A program made the translations under genes and the position numbers. Positions 25,506 to 38,566 of a DNA stretch of 64,000 bases are shown in pieces; position 1 is the first letter of the stretch, and each line of letters starts with the position of its first letter. The notes beneath the pieces are model-generated. The model saw nothing but the letters and a program-made list of their open reading frames with translations. It was not told the DNA's origin and ran no database searches. The stretch is taken from assembly GCA_039619475.1 (NCBI GenBank), contig CM077115.1, forward strand, positions 400,864,557-400,928,556, given 5' to 3'. Source of the stretch: Icerya purchasi (Eukaryota; Arthropoda; Insecta; Hemiptera; Monophlebidae).

Positions 25506-27150
25506 GGATATCGAGTTTTAGCGTGTATATAATAATATACATATAAAGAAATAGTAATCAACAAATCGTTAATACTTCATGTTAAAGGAAAATAGGTTAT
25601 TTTTAACATTAGCGCTCAAATGAATAACTACTGCGATTAATCCTGATTAAAAGGTCGAACTCGGACAATCGGCCGAAAATCGCTGTCTCGGTTAGATAAC
25701 ATTTATAAATGGGCCAACTAGCTTTTGCATGATAATTTGTTGTTTCGAATGGTCGTATTTCTCAGTCTTATTCAATTTCGGCTTTCGTTGCAAAATTGTT
25801 TTTCAATTCTGATTGTTAAAACTAATTTTGTAAAAGATATTGAACATTTTTCGTAAATAACCTTTATCGGATGAACTGACGAAATATTTTTTTAAAATTA
25901 AAATGCAAATTTATTTAATTTGTTTATTTATATATTTTGAAAATCAGCGCCTTTCTCGCTCAATGCAAACCATCTCGTACAGTATATATATGGTTAAAAA
26001 TAGAAACGAGCTACCGAATTGCGTAAACTTTATGTCGCTTTTTTGTTTTTGTTTTTCCAGTTTTCTTCGTTGTTCGGATTTCGGTTCGATTCGAAGCTCT
26101 GAGATTACGTCAAAGCTGTGTGATATTATTCACTTCGTACACCTTGTGTTGAACCTACCGGGTTTTTTGTTTTTTTTTGTTTTTTTTTTTGTTTTTTTTT
26201 TTAGGGCGAGCGGCCAACTATGGACATTAACCCGAAGCAAGTGAAATTTTTGGAAGTTCCTTGCACGACAGCAGCATATTCTACCCTAATGAAACATCAC
26301 TGTCCAACCAATTACTGTAAATCCGTCTCGTTCCATTCATAATGATATTTTCGAAATTTCCCACGTTCAACTGGAACTTGAATGCAAATCTAGGTAGAAC
26401 GTCTTTTCATTCATCCATAAGCAGTAAAGAACACGTATACGATAGTAGCCTTTTTTTTTTTTTTTGTTTTCGGTACTTTGGCTGATATGTAAAATTAACT
26501 TAATATTAATATCATATGCCCCTTGTGTCATTTTATATAAGTACTCAAATAACATGAACAACACCAGCGTTTAACACAAATATATTAAAGTAATAAATAT
26601 TAAAACTACCGACATGTTCCGGAGCAAAACTGAATATTCATGGTATGATAAGGAACAAAGTTCAATTTCAAGTGTCATTTTTCCTGCTAATTATGTGTAC
26701 AAATAGTTTGTTTTTTTTTTGAAAAAACCTTTCATTTCTAATTTTATAAAACCTCCTTCTATTAATAAATTTATCGGCAATCCATCGGCTGGTGCCAGCA
26801 GATTCACGTTACATTATGTACATTTTAGTTAGTCGCATCATTACGAAATATGTGTACACAATTGTCGCCTTTGCACCTTCATTTAATTTAAGCAGTTCTG
26901 TTTTGCGCTTTTTGGATCGATGAAAAATTTAATCAAGAAAATTCATATCAATAAAATTAGTCGAAACAAGTCTCGATAGTTTCAACAATCGGTCCTTTTT
27001 TGATCATCTGACTTGGTTTCTTATTGAAACGAACTTTTTTTGCATATTCATTTTATTAATTGATCACTGTGACACCGATCATTCATTAAAAAAAATTACT
27101 TTTACGAATTGACTATCTCATGTTTCTTCCATGTTACAATGTTTAAAAGT
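25506..27150. other. Unassigned AT-rich DNA
   Basis: T-rich tracts broken by single G (about 26163-26203, and 26450-26470). No gene recognised. Confidence 0.5.
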
Positions 27151-27154
27151 AAAA

Positions 27155-27965
27155 AACTCTCTCTTATAAACAAGAAAATAACCGTATTTTGTGCTATGGA
27201 TCCCAGTGGAATAAGTAAAAGAATTGCCTCCATAACCCACTCAACCATTACAGTTCCTAGTCTGCAGTTTTCTCCACGTTCTCTCCAGATATTCAGATTT
27301 AATGCAGCATATTATAGAACGGCGTCTCCCAGTCTTTAGGTAAGTAAACTTCTTGAATTCAGTACGGAAATAATGTCTTTCTTGAAGAAAAATTTTTTTT
27401 TTTCGAAAAATTGACGAAATGGGTTACAAAATTTTATAAATTATTTATTTGTTATAAATACCATCAAGTTGATCCGAGTAGTAAACACAATATATATATA
27501 TATGGTGTTATAAATTATGAAATGAGCAATTCAGTCGTAAAACGATTTCAGTTTTGTTTGGATCGTAGTACAACTGCTGTGAAGTAGTATGTTAAAAAAC
27601 GTTGTTATACAACCTTTCGACGTCTCCTTTCACCGAAACGTCAAATTGGCCCTCTGCAGGGATCCTGCGGGTACATGTATACTTAGCCGCCTACGTCTAG
27701 ATCATAGACACGGCTGTCGCCCATCATTACATGTTGGAAGCAAACGATCTTCCAACCGTTTGACCCCTTCTGCGCCTAAATGCCATCATTTACTGTGCAT
27801 ATTCTTCCCTTTCTCACTGGTGTCTTCCCGAACCAAGTTTTTCTAATTTGCAATCTGTCCTCTCGAACTTGAAAGTGACTTAAGATCTCTCCTATAACCT
27901 AAGGCCGACTCTCGGGTTATAATAACCTACGGGTCTAACAAAAGTTAATTCTGTTTAACCCCTAC
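27155..27965 (+). mobile_element. LINE remnant, RNase H/zinc-finger family, copy 2
   Basis: 27172-27255 aligns base by base with 57820-57915 of the better-preserved copy, including the shared string CACTCAACCATTACAG. After an AT-rich interruption (about 27370-27590, with a short TA run near 27490) the match resumes near 27670 with CGCCTACGTCTAGATCAT, followed by the zinc-finger region in broken frames. The 3' untranslated end GACTCTCGGG...GGGTCTAAC (27908-27945) also matches 58345-58400. Many stops and indels. No poly(A) remains. Old and non-functional. Confidence 0.65.
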
Positions 27966-28049
27966 TAAATCTTCTACTGTCGTTTTTTCAGTCCATCCTT
28001 TTAATCCGTACGTAATTGATCTCATATTTTAAATAATGACCCAATCCCT

Positions 28050-29501
28050 CTTACTTCCTCTTTTCGTTATTTGTGTGTTTTTCCGAATAGTCGTTTTTCA
28101 TTTCATGACCAAATCAATCATCTAAACTTATCCTTCTATACAAAGAACTCAACCTCATTAAATCTCTTTCTCGTACTGATTGGTGATCCAGTGGTAAACT
28201 TTTTCTTTGTTCTATTCTTGATTACTGCTGCTATATTTACATGGAAATTCTTTTACATCCCTTCTGTCTAAGATCGATTTGGTCCGAAATGTATGTCTCC
28301 GCCTTTGCCTTGGAGCCTGCAAATCTACTATTCCGATTCTGCATGCTGAATCTCGTATTCTCAATTTCTTCGACATCCCTACTTAAGTTATTGTTTCCTT
28401 ATCAATCGGTTACCAATTTCCTTGTCCTCTCTTATTTATTATTATTTCTCCACCTTACGTTATTGGCGCTTTTCTGCCAATAAACTTCAGTTCTATCTCT
28501 TATCCGTTTAGTTTCCTTTGTATATCTACAACTCATGATAAACTCCTGTACTTCTCCTTCAATTTTTCCTCTTTCCTTCATCTAATTAACTGCTTTTATT
28601 TTCCCGTTGTTTCTATAAATCCATATTTTACATCATGTCGTTAGATCGGAATTTCTACACAATCTAAGCTCTTCCTTCCCTAACCGTTTCTCGATCTTCA
28701 CTGATTATTCCAAACTAATGGAGTTGGCGCAGCTTTTTTTTATTCTTCTTTAAATTACTTCGAGTCCTTTAAACTTCCCTCTTTTTGCTCAATATTTTGT
28801 ACCAAGTCCACTGCTATTCTGCGTGCCCTTCTTTTCAGCAGATCCTCACTTGCCTCTCGCAATGTTCTTATCCTATCGAATGCACGAAACGTGCTGCAAG
28901 CTATCACCCTCTTCCTCCTCACTCAACCGACTACATTACCCTTCTTATGATTCATGGTCTTTTTTTTTCTTTCTCGCTCAATCCAAACCGGTCTCTTTTA
29001 AATTCCTGGTCATAATCGAAAGAAACGAGTTAGTTGACTCGTAGCTCGCGGTTGGTAAATTTCTTCTGTTTTCTCGTCCTTCAATATTACTTTTTCCTGT
29101 CTACAGCTGTTCACTCCAAACTTTGATTTTACGCCTCCTCATTCTCTAAGCCGGATTTCTTTTTCTTGTCTATTTAGCCTTCCCTTCGTCGCTTTTCCTG
29201 GTTTCTTAACTTTCCTCTCGTGCCGTCCCTCATTGTTCCCACTAACATTCATTTTATTTGTAACCCCGATCACATATAGTGTTCGATTGTTCATCACTTT
29301 CAACAAAACAAACTTCTTTCTACCCCTCTCTTTTATCAAAAAGTATTCACGCTCCACACAATGCTTCATTTGTTCGTGTTATCCAAGCTCTCGGTTCCTT
29401 TTATCAGCTATCTCTGATACCGAAAGATCTGAATCTCCTTCCCTTCTTTTTTCTCTTTTCTTGGACCAAGTCCATGTTGGCGAATCCATAAAAAAAAAAA
29501 A
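28050..29501 (+). mobile_element. LINE remnant (pyrimidine-rich family), copy 2: RT thumb, RNase H, tail
   Basis: The longest copy of this family, readable only with frame changes. In order: RT C-terminal region (HDQINHLKLILYKELNL, then SILDYCCYIYMEI near 28205-28250, and LGACKSTIPILHAESRI near 28310-28360); RNase H (AILRALLFSRSSLASRNVLI at 28813-28870, where the catalytic Asp of the ILSD motif is Asn, then KPVSF...RNELVDS near 28987-29043); a C-x-P-D-H zinc-finger remnant near 29258-29280; and the family 3' end TCCATGTTGGCGAATCCAT with poly(A) at 29490-29501. A second A-rich run follows at 29522-29543. The RT palm with its YADD is lost. Jockey-group identity is inferred from domain order and the IRSKLDYG-like motif. 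Confidence 0.7.
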
Positions 29502-29544
29502 CAGTTCTCCAACGCCCCCTCAAAAAAAAAAATAAAAAAAAAAT

Positions 29545-31119
29545 AGCGCAGTACCGTAAGCAAATTAAATTTTAGTATGCTAATGCGTGTTTTGTATTTT
29601 CCTACACATCACTTACCAATGCGATCAGCGCATAGAGGTGATTTCGAGATCAACGGCTACCGCATTTATCAGAACTCAACTTTTATCTCTTGTTATTGTT
29701 CAAAAACATGTCGTAAATATACCGGTCACCTGCTCCAACACAAACACCGAAACCGCAAAGTTTTTCGCAGCGCGACCTATTTCGCATAGTCGCTGGCAGA
29801 TTAGATACTCGAAAAACTCCTTAATATCCTCACATACGTGTAACTAAAAATTATTCTTACTGTACGATCTATTTTTTAGTGTACCAGGTATGCGCACTAT
29901 GATACAACAGAAATGGAGAACGGAAAATAGTATTTTTAAAATAATCAAATATCCAATTTATGTCCCCTGAATGTCACCTTTTCGCAGTGCCATGGGGTTA
30001 GGTATGAAAAATAACAAAATAAAACGTACAAGAAGAGGTAAAGAAAAAAAAATATGGTTATTTTGGTGGCACGTAATCAACTGGAGTATTTAATGTTTTT
30101 AAATATAAATAAAAAAATAAAGATCAGCAAATTAGCTACAATTAGTGATTTATCTATTAAAACGAAATATAAGATAAAATAACGCATTCAATTAAATTGT
30201 TCGTTAATTGTATTTATTAATTATCCGTTATTTCATCTTATTAACAAAAAGCGCGGTGTATAGGATTTAGAGTGAAATATGTATATAACACAACGTGCAA
30301 GAAGTTGAAACATTTCGAAAAAAAAAATTTTTTTGAAATTGAGGTGTAAATTGGCTACTTGTATCCATGCGCCGACCTGGTAGGAAGCATGTCTGTTTTT
30401 TACGTTTATACGTATTTCAATATGTTTCTGAGTAACATAAAAAAAAACATCAGAAGAAATCAAAGAAGGTTTTTTTCGCGAAATATTTTTTGAAGAAAAT
30501 TACGGCAATTAAAACGAATATGTTAATAATATGGGAAGCAGATGACAGCGGAACATAAATGCCGTTTCGAATAAATGTAACATTACATGTTTTGGACGAG
30601 ATTTGAATGTGTAAAAAAATAATAGGGTCCTTTGTAACCATCTTTGTGTTTCATTTTTTTGTCTTTAGGTCAAGAGAAAGAATACAATATTAAAAGCGGT
30701 AATAAGGAATAAATTTAAAAAAAAAAAAAAAACAAAACACTAATACATGCAGTGTTTGTCGCCTGCCAATGACGCGGTGTATGTGCTATATCGAAATCTG
30801 CGTAAACATTGTGTGTGAAAGCATTTGGGGTTATTTATTTATAGTTTGCGTACTTCAAAAATGTTCCAAAAGAAAAGGACAGCGAAGAAAAGATGAAGAT
30901 TATTTTCACGCCTTAGCACTTAGGCACGAAAATCTTACTGGATCACATCTTCGTGAGTGTGTAGCGACCCAGAAAAATAAATACTCTCAATTATCAGGCG
31001 ATTAAATCAATTCTGTACGCGCCGCATAAACACTATTGTTAAGAGAATGACGAAGGGGATAGTTTGACGAAGCACATTTTTTTTCTCGCGCTACGTGAAT
31101 AATCAGAATTATTATCGTT
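29545..31119. other. Unassigned AT-rich DNA
   Basis: Only chance frames and A-rich tracts (about 30300-30330, 30718-30735). No gene recognised. Confidence 0.5.
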
Positions 31120-31167
31120 AAAGATGAACAGGTGACAACGGAAAAAGATGAACAGGTGACAACGGAA
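31120..31167 (+). repeat. 24-bp tandem duplication
   Basis: The unit AAAGATGAACAGGTGACAAC plus GGAA occurs twice in direct succession (31120-31143 and 31144-31167) without a mismatch, which suggests a recent slippage or duplication. Confidence 0.9.
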
Positions 31168-31299
31168 AAAGCTTCACCAAACTGTCAATGGAGGCGACAA
31201 TGAAAATATAATGTACAGTTAATAATACGAACGAATCTGAATTTTTTTAGTTAAGCCTAAAAAGAAGCATTAAACATGTCGAGTAACAACGTCGAGATT

Positions 31300-31300
<1 letters not shown>

Positions 31301-31384
<84 letters not shown>

Positions 31385-31395
31385 CGTTATTATTT
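31301..31395. repeat. (ATT)n microsatellite
   Basis: About 90 bp of nearly perfect ATT repeats with one CG interruption near the right end. On the minus strand it reads as poly-asparagine, which produces a spurious frame. Confidence 0.9.
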
Positions 31396-31599
31396 ATTAC
31401 ACAGTGCGCGCTTGTATATAAATAGGTATCGTCGCCTGCTCTATCCGAAATGCAGAATGAACGGAATGGGCGTCGCTTGTCCTTGAAATAATTCAATCCA
31501 GCTTAACTTTTCTGCCTAATAAATATCTACAAATTACCTCTGCAACATTATTACACATGCATAACAATAAACGTTACGTTGGTTAGACGTTCGCGTATT

Positions 31600-32460
31600 C
31601 TGTAAATATGTGCTCGTACGAAATGCTGCTTATCGAACAGAGCGACTTCCCGCTGTTACATAATTATATCGGGGCGTCCGTGTTTGCGCACACCATTTAA
31701 GCCTGATTAGCTAAAATGGATCAATGACTGACTCCAAATTCGGCCACATATTCTACGAGCGCACCAGTCCGTCGTTCAGCTGGTCCTCATCCTAATACCT
31801 GCCGCTTTTAATATAGTCTCGTTTGTTAAATCCTTCCCGAGCCGGTTTTAGTCAAACGCGGATGTACCGAATGTTCCATCGAAAACACGCTCGCGGTGTC
31901 TTGTAGCCACGCTCGGCAAACAAAAGTCTCGAACAACTCCGACATTACCCCGGAGGGGAGGAGATACTCCTACGCCGTGCGACGACAACGTCCATTCCAT
32001 CACAAGTGTGCCGGCCGTATTTACACGGTAGAAAGCTGTATTTCCTACGAAAACAAACACGCGATATGCTCTAGTACGATGCCGTAAATGCACATATCTC
32101 GGTGTCATAATGAGCAGTCACTTCTTCCGTCTGAACATATTTCACTGTTATTGCCCACATCGTGGCTCGAGGAAATCGTAATTGCGTCTGAATTAGAACG
32201 ATAGTTTTCGGACGATGAACCATGTGCAATAATTGAACTCTTGAGCTATCACCGATTAAATGAACCGAAATAAGCAAAAGAGAATCAGTCGAAACCAAAT
32301 GCGAGTCTTTCGAAATGCCGAAGGTACAACAACTTGCGGTTCGTATTTAACGGTACGTTAAATACCGAGTTTGGCGGCAAATCGTTAAACACTGCAAGGA
32401 TTATCGGGAACGGTGCGAGCTAATTAGAGTTGAACGTGTTTTGTTGAAATATTCGCGATA
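31600..32460. other. CpG-richer segment, function unknown
   Basis: This stretch is clearly richer in GC and CpG than the surrounding DNA (for example CGTGCGACGACAACGTCC near 31978). Overlapping frames are open on both strands (31848-32108 minus; 31896-32087 plus), but neither translation is recognised and both may be open simply because AT-rich stop codons are rarer here. It could be a conserved non-coding or promoter-type element, or an undetected exon. Confidence 0.3.
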
Positions 32461-32900
32461 GACAAAGTAAAATACGTAAGTAAGTAGATTAAATAATCCT
32501 ACCTGATTCGATTGCTGCAGCATATCGACCAGAAACTGTAATGATTACAAAGAATTTCGAGAATATAACATCGGAGTAAAGTGAGTTCGACACATCCTTG
32601 ATAATGTGTATCATGGATTGAGGAATTAAGCTTTTCATCGTGTACACTTAAGGATCTAATGGATGGGAAGAGAATCCAATGCCAGTATATCTTTTACCCT
32701 CGGTGGTCGCGTTTAATTCTGCAAAATTTCTCTGATGTAACCGATATTCGAAATCAAGGGAGCGATTTGGATTGCGGCCTCTGGTTTTTTCAACCGGAGC
32801 ACCTTAACTATTAGGTTAATGTCAGCTGAGTCGTTATCTTCGATTCTATAGTGTTCCGATAAGGTCCAACAATAGTTGAGGGTAGAGTGAGAAAGGAAAA

Positions 32901-33060
32901 TGTTGTGGACGAGAGAACGTGTATATAAGATTATGCAATTGGTAGAAAGAGAAGAAAGAGGAGACGAAACGGCTTATAGGACACTGTGGGAATATAATAT
33001 AATGAAGACTTTATGCGGAACTAGAGAAGAGGTATTAAAAACGAAAAAAAAAAAAAAAAT
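32901..33060 (+). other. Open frame running into poly(A)
   Basis: An ATG-started frame of about 50 charged codons (LWTRERVYKIMQLVEREER and onward) reads without a stop into a run of about 17 A at 33043-33059. A coding-like stretch ending directly in A residues suggests the 3' end of a retroposed sequence. I do not recognise the family, and the shortness means chance is possible. Confidence 0.3.
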
Positions 33061-34289
33061 TAACCTATACATCCGGTAATTGAAAACAGAGCAGATGGGA
33101 AGGAAAGTTTAATTTTTGCAGAATAATAATTTAGAGCCGTACATTGTTTCTGCAGATGAAATCGTTTTTGTTTTGTTATCGATAATTTTTATTTTCCGCT
33201 AAGTGAAGTAGCTTTTAGTTACATTAAGGTATGTTGATCGACGTTTTACGTGATATTATACGAATGTCATCGTCACAACTGTCAATTTAAATTAAAGAAA
33301 AAAAGGAAACTCAAGGAGCTACAGCGTAAGTCCTAAGAATTGTTGCGGTACCATTACCGGCGAATCTTCTTTCCTCGAAGTCGGTTAATAATGATTTTTA
33401 CTAAACACTAACGATAAGTATCGTGATACCAAATAGTTTCTTTATATCGGTAAGTCTATATTTCGCGTCAAGTTCGTTCGCAACAACATCTTTTATACCG
33501 AAAAAATTTCTATCGTCGTAAGTACCTGATTGAAGCTGGACATGGGGTGTGCTCGATAACTATGATTAAAGCCGCGCTCGTTATATCTAATTAGAAAATT
33601 CGTTTTTTCGGAAATTTTACTCGAAAATTACCGCCGCGAAGTGTTGTACTTTATAATTTATCAAAAGTTGTAACGGTCTCAAAGGTAAAAAAGTAAATTT
33701 AAATTTCGATGTGTTGCTCTAAGTTAATTCTTTTCGTTAGAACGAACACTTTTTGTCGTCAGAATATCGTACTACTCTTTAAATTATTTTCACCAGTTTT
33801 CTAATTAGTCTAAAACTTGGAGGAAAGGCCTCTGGAAAGGGAGAGTTAATTTGAAATTGCGTTACTACGTGTTGTACATACTTCTAAGCATTAATGGAAT
33901 TCATCTCGTAGCTAGAGCGCCGTTATTATATAAGAAGATGTAAAATTTTTCAAAAAAAAGAAGCGTGTAATTAATAATCTAAAGAAAGTTTATTTCTCAC
34001 TCTACGCCAGTGTGTGTTCAGGACTTTTTTTTATCATGAGCAACACGTAACTTTACGGTCCGCACGGCAAATAACGTCTAAGCGCAAATATGATTTTGAA
34101 CAAAGGAAATTATATGCGACACATTCCAAAAAGACATATACGTCTCAGTTTTAATTTTTATGATTTCTTCTGTCTTCCAATAGCAAACTTTTAATAATTT
34201 AACGATGAAAAATAGATTACGCCATAATAGCGTAAATAATCTTCCATATATAGTTAAAGCGCAAAGCGTTTTCTTCCATTTTTTATTTT
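33061..34289. other. Unassigned AT-rich DNA
   Basis: No recognisable gene, RNA or repeat before the tandem array that begins near 34290. Confidence 0.5.
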
Positions 34290-35120
34290 TTTTTTGACAA
34301 TGTTTGACTGATGTGAATATTTTTGTTGTTTTTTTTTCAATCGGAAACTTATGACTTCTAGATGAGCCATCAATAATGCAAAAAAGTTTACAACAAACGT
34401 ATAAACGTATGTATTTGAATTGCGACGCGTTTTATCTTTCGACTGCTGGCCAACGCTCGCTATTTTACAGTTAAGTTTTTAAATATCAGAGCTTACAACT
34501 ACTAATAGATATGTGATTTATGACTAAAAAGTTCAAAAAAATGGTATAAATCTATATATTAAAAATAAAATGCATTAGTAAGTGTGTCTTCTTTCGGCTA
34601 ATAGTCTGTAATTGGCTGATTTTGACAATTTTTTTTTTTTTTTTTTTGAATAGAAAGAAAAATCTTCTAGATGTGTCACAGGATAACTTTAAAAAATTAA
34701 AAAAAAAAAAGTAAATAAATTTGTTCCTTTCTACAATCGGCTAGCGGCCTCTATTTGACCGATTTCGATTTTTTTTTCTTTAGACAGAAGTCCATTGTAG
34801 ATGAGCCATCAATGTTTAAAAAGTTCAACATAATGGTCGTTTATTAAATTTTTTTTCAAAACTCAATCAAAAACCGAGGTTGCTTCCTTTTGACAATCGG
34901 GCAGCATTCGACCGATTTAGATTTTTTTTTTTTTTTTTTTAGGCAAAAGCCCATAATAGATGAGCCATCAATGTTTAAAAAGAAGTTCAAAAGGGTTATA
35001 ATGTCCGTTTATTTAAAAATCAAAAATTTTTTTTTCATAAATTATTTAAAATCTTTTTTGAGCAATCATTCTATTTCAACGATTTTGATTTTTTAGGAGT
35101 GAAAGCCGTATAGTCGGAAA
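34290..35120 (+). repeat. Degenerate tandem array, units of about 150 bp
   Basis: A composite unit recurs about six times. Its parts are a GAC(A/C)ATCGG-like start, CGATTTNGATTTTTTTTT, then AAGCCCATARTAGATGAGCC, ATCAATGTTTAAAAAGTTCA, and a TGGTCGTTTATT-like end. The anchor GATGAGCC or its variants falls at 34361, 34508, 34670, 34800, 34959 and near 35110, giving spacings of 130-162 bp. The units at 34800 and 34959 are most alike, sharing GATGAGCCATCAATGTTTAA; the outer units are more diverged. No coding potential. Origin unknown: a small satellite-like array, or repeated part of a larger element. Confidence 0.7.
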
Positions 35121-36477
35121 AAAATTTGTCTGCTGTATTTTAAGATGAAAAATAGATAAAAATTAACGGAACCAAAAAATTAAATTATCGTACACAATTT
35201 ACTGGCTAATGTACGTTTGGCTTTTCCCTCAAAGACAGCTAATCAAGATTAGCAAAAGATTAGAAAAATTGGAACAGCACAATAACCTCGCGAATTAGAG
35301 TCGAAAGTGATAGATGAAAAAAAAATAGGAACCCGACGAGTAAAGCTTTGTGTCAATTTTATGAAATATAGTGGGAATCGACAGAAATGGGGAAACGTCA
35401 AAATAGGAATGGATTTAATTTCCCCGAAGTGTGAAGCTGAACCGTTAAAGTTTCTACAAAAAACGCTTCCGGAGCCGGACATTTTTATAAACGAATCTAA
35501 TAGATTAGATAGATTAGCTTTCAAAAAGAACTTCTACTTAAAAAAATAAGAACGTTAACATCTTTCGGACCTACCCTACAAAAAAGATTAAAGCTTAACG
35601 TGAAATAGTTATTTCGAACAAGGGCAACAAAAAAAAACAAACATTCGAACTAGATACGCATTAGTTAAATTTCCAAGTGGCCGAGAATGAATCACAACGC
35701 GCAGCAGGATAGCGCAGAAGCGAAATAAATGGCAACAAATAGCGTACAAATTATATTTACAACGTTCCTACCGAAATAAGCAATTCGGAGGAATTAATAT
35801 CATATTTTTATTAAATATTACATCCTCTACAATCGAGGAATTGTTGAATTACAAAAGATCTACAGTAACTATTACATACATATATATATTATATATGTAC
35901 ATATATTTGTGTGAGCCGGGAAGTACATATATTAAAACTTTCAATTGCAAATCTTACATCAAAGCTTCCGTTAATCTTTTAGAGAAGTTAAGAGTTTAGA
36001 TAAATCTTCCTTGGAAACTTAGACTAAAATCAGGAATATGCGAAAAATAAAACGTTACAATCGCCCCTTTTGCTTTATTGTAAGAGAGTGCAAGCAATAA
36101 TTTAATAACCGAACTCGGACTTACTGGTTTGGATTTATATTATTAATCGGCCTAGCAGGCAAATCAGTTTCGGTAAATCGAAGTCGATTTTACTGAAGAG
36201 GAAGATAGCACGTTTAATTAGAGGTATTATGTTTCAACTGGTTATGCAGAGGTACGAGTACGATGATAATAACAACCTTTAGGAGGATAGGCGTAGAAAC
36301 GAAGTCAGAAAACAGGTCTAAAGGTTCGCTGGAAAGATCTTTAACCCTGAAAAATGCAATGACGACGCTGTCAATACTAGAAAAACTAGTTAACTGTCGC
36401 TCCGTTAGAATGCAGCTAGAAGCGATGGCTGCATCATAAACCCACTCCTTTTTACAATATCTATTCCACATACGCCC
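35121..36477. other. Unassigned AT-rich DNA
   Basis: An 80-codon plus frame (35307-35549) and an overlapping 91-codon minus frame are unrecognised. Nothing else seen. Confidence 0.45.
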
Positions 36478-36503
36478 ATATATATATATATACATACATA
36501 CAT

Positions 36504-36570
<67 letters not shown>
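36478..36570. repeat. (TA)n microsatellite with TACA interruptions
   Basis: About 93 bp, interrupted by TACATACATACATA near 36491-36511. Confidence 0.9.
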
Positions 36571-36572
<2 letters not shown>

Positions 36573-37944
36573 CATAATACTACTCGTAATAATTACATAT
36601 GTAGTATGTGTATCGATGTTAATTTCAGTTCGACCTTGAGATGGGAGTTTGGTTCGCAAATTGACAGAACGTATTAACGTGCTCGACAAGACGTAAGGAT
36701 ATCGACGGTGGGCTTATTAGCTTTAAAGATAAAAAGTAGACGGTGCAATTGAATTCTGGTTCATCGAGTCTTTTTTAATAACATCGGAATACAAGCGATG
36801 TACTCTTTTCGTATTATTGAAAAAGAAGAGACACAGCCAGCATTTGTCCAGGTTCCGAACAGAGTGTTGTTGGAGCTTTTTCGTTTTAACGGCGCACACA
36901 CGCGCATTCTGAATGTTGTTTAATCTCGGCAGTTTGGCGGCAAAGAAAAATTAAAATAAGAGCTACGATGGAAATGGGTTGTAACATAACTTTGAATGGT
37001 ATGGAATAATTTGGTTGTTGTAACATGGCTCTGGTTTGCCGTTATATCCGATATCGAGTAACTTTGATTTTTTAATGCCTAAGACTAACTGTCATCGCAC
37101 ACCCCGTTATAATAAAACTTTCGTAAAATATTTTTATAGATCAACTTTTTTCACTGATGACATATGTATGTGTGTGTACTCATTTAAATCATATTTATGC
37201 GCATATCTTTTAACAAATTCTAAAGCGCAAACATCGAATTTTTTCTTTATACGAGGGAAATATTGCTATGAAAAAGAGAAATAGATTACAACTCGTCGAT
37301 CCTCCTTTTCGAAGAAATTTGTAATTTACGATTATTCGTTAGAACGGGATAGGCGTTTGTGCGAAATCATTTTATTGTAATGACACACCGGTACCAGAGG
37401 TTTTCATCAGTTCTGTTAGGTTTACAATAAGCATTTAACACGTCCAAATAGTATAACCTTAACAGAACGAAATATAACACAATATATCGGTTCTGTACAA
37501 ATTTTATTTATTTGCTTCTTTTTTTCTTTTTTTTTTTTTTTTATTACATTTATCTGCAAAGACATATCCAAGTTAAATTTTGTGTCGTCCGAATTATATT
37601 TCTCTACGCTATTCCGGTCGCGATAATCGATTTGTCGCTAAAGTCGATGATGTTGTGTAACCGATTTTCACTGTACACGGTTCAACCTTTTTTTCCCGAA
37701 TACGAAAATTTAAAAGCACGAATTTTCTCGCAATTTAAGACATTTTTTCCGTTGTATTATTATTGTGTATAACCGAGATATTGTTTACGGTTAATGATAA
37801 TAATTATAATAATAATTAAAATAATTTTAAAATGGAAATTCTTATACAGCGACAGGAGGTTAGAAGATGAGATTTTTTTGAAGAAAAACCAGAAGTCCCA
37901 GCTAAAGAATCATCCGCCTTCTTAATTCTCAATTTTAATGTATT
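36571..37944. other. Unassigned AT-rich DNA
   Basis: Poly-T tract near 37519-37542. No gene recognised. Confidence 0.5.
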
Positions 37945-37949
37945 ATCGG

Positions 37950-38520
37950 CTATGTTTTAAATGTATTTCCATTTACCGTGACTAGGGAGAATAATATTTA
38001 TTTCATTTGATTTTAAATATTTCCCTTAAACAGTCCAATCTGTTGTCCATCTCGTAACCTCCATTTTTGCGATGTGCGTCCCGTCCAATCGCACTTTAAT
38101 CTCTTTATTGTCCACATGAAATGGTTATTTTTAATAATTTTTACGCTCATATTATTCTTTTAATTTGAGCCCTAACATTGACCTTCCCAAAAGCATTCTA
38201 ATATGTTCTTATTTTATTCAATACGACACTAGAAATTGCCCATGTTTTACAGCCATATTTCACGGTAGATAGAATGCAACTATTTAAAATTTCCCCTTTT
38301 AATCTTTTACTGTGTATGGGGTCCTTTAAAAAATATATCCGAGCGCTCAGTATATCTTCCATGTAAGTACAATTCTGCGATCTACTTCCCCCTTTGGTTT
38401 TACCTTCAAGGGAAATCAATTATTCTAAATAAATCGTACTTTCAATTTTTTAAATCTTTTTGCTATCTATTGTAATTTCGGTTTTTATTTCTTCCGTTGT
38501 TAGTATTTTAGTCTTATCCA

Positions 38521-38566
<46 letters not shown>

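Noticed and set aside
26161..26210. T-rich tract as a poly(A) tail of a minus-strand element
   Set aside because: T runs are broken by regularly placed G and no retroelement sequence lies upstream on minus.
31257..31496. Poly-asparagine 'protein' on minus
   Set aside because: It is the translation of an ATT microsatellite.
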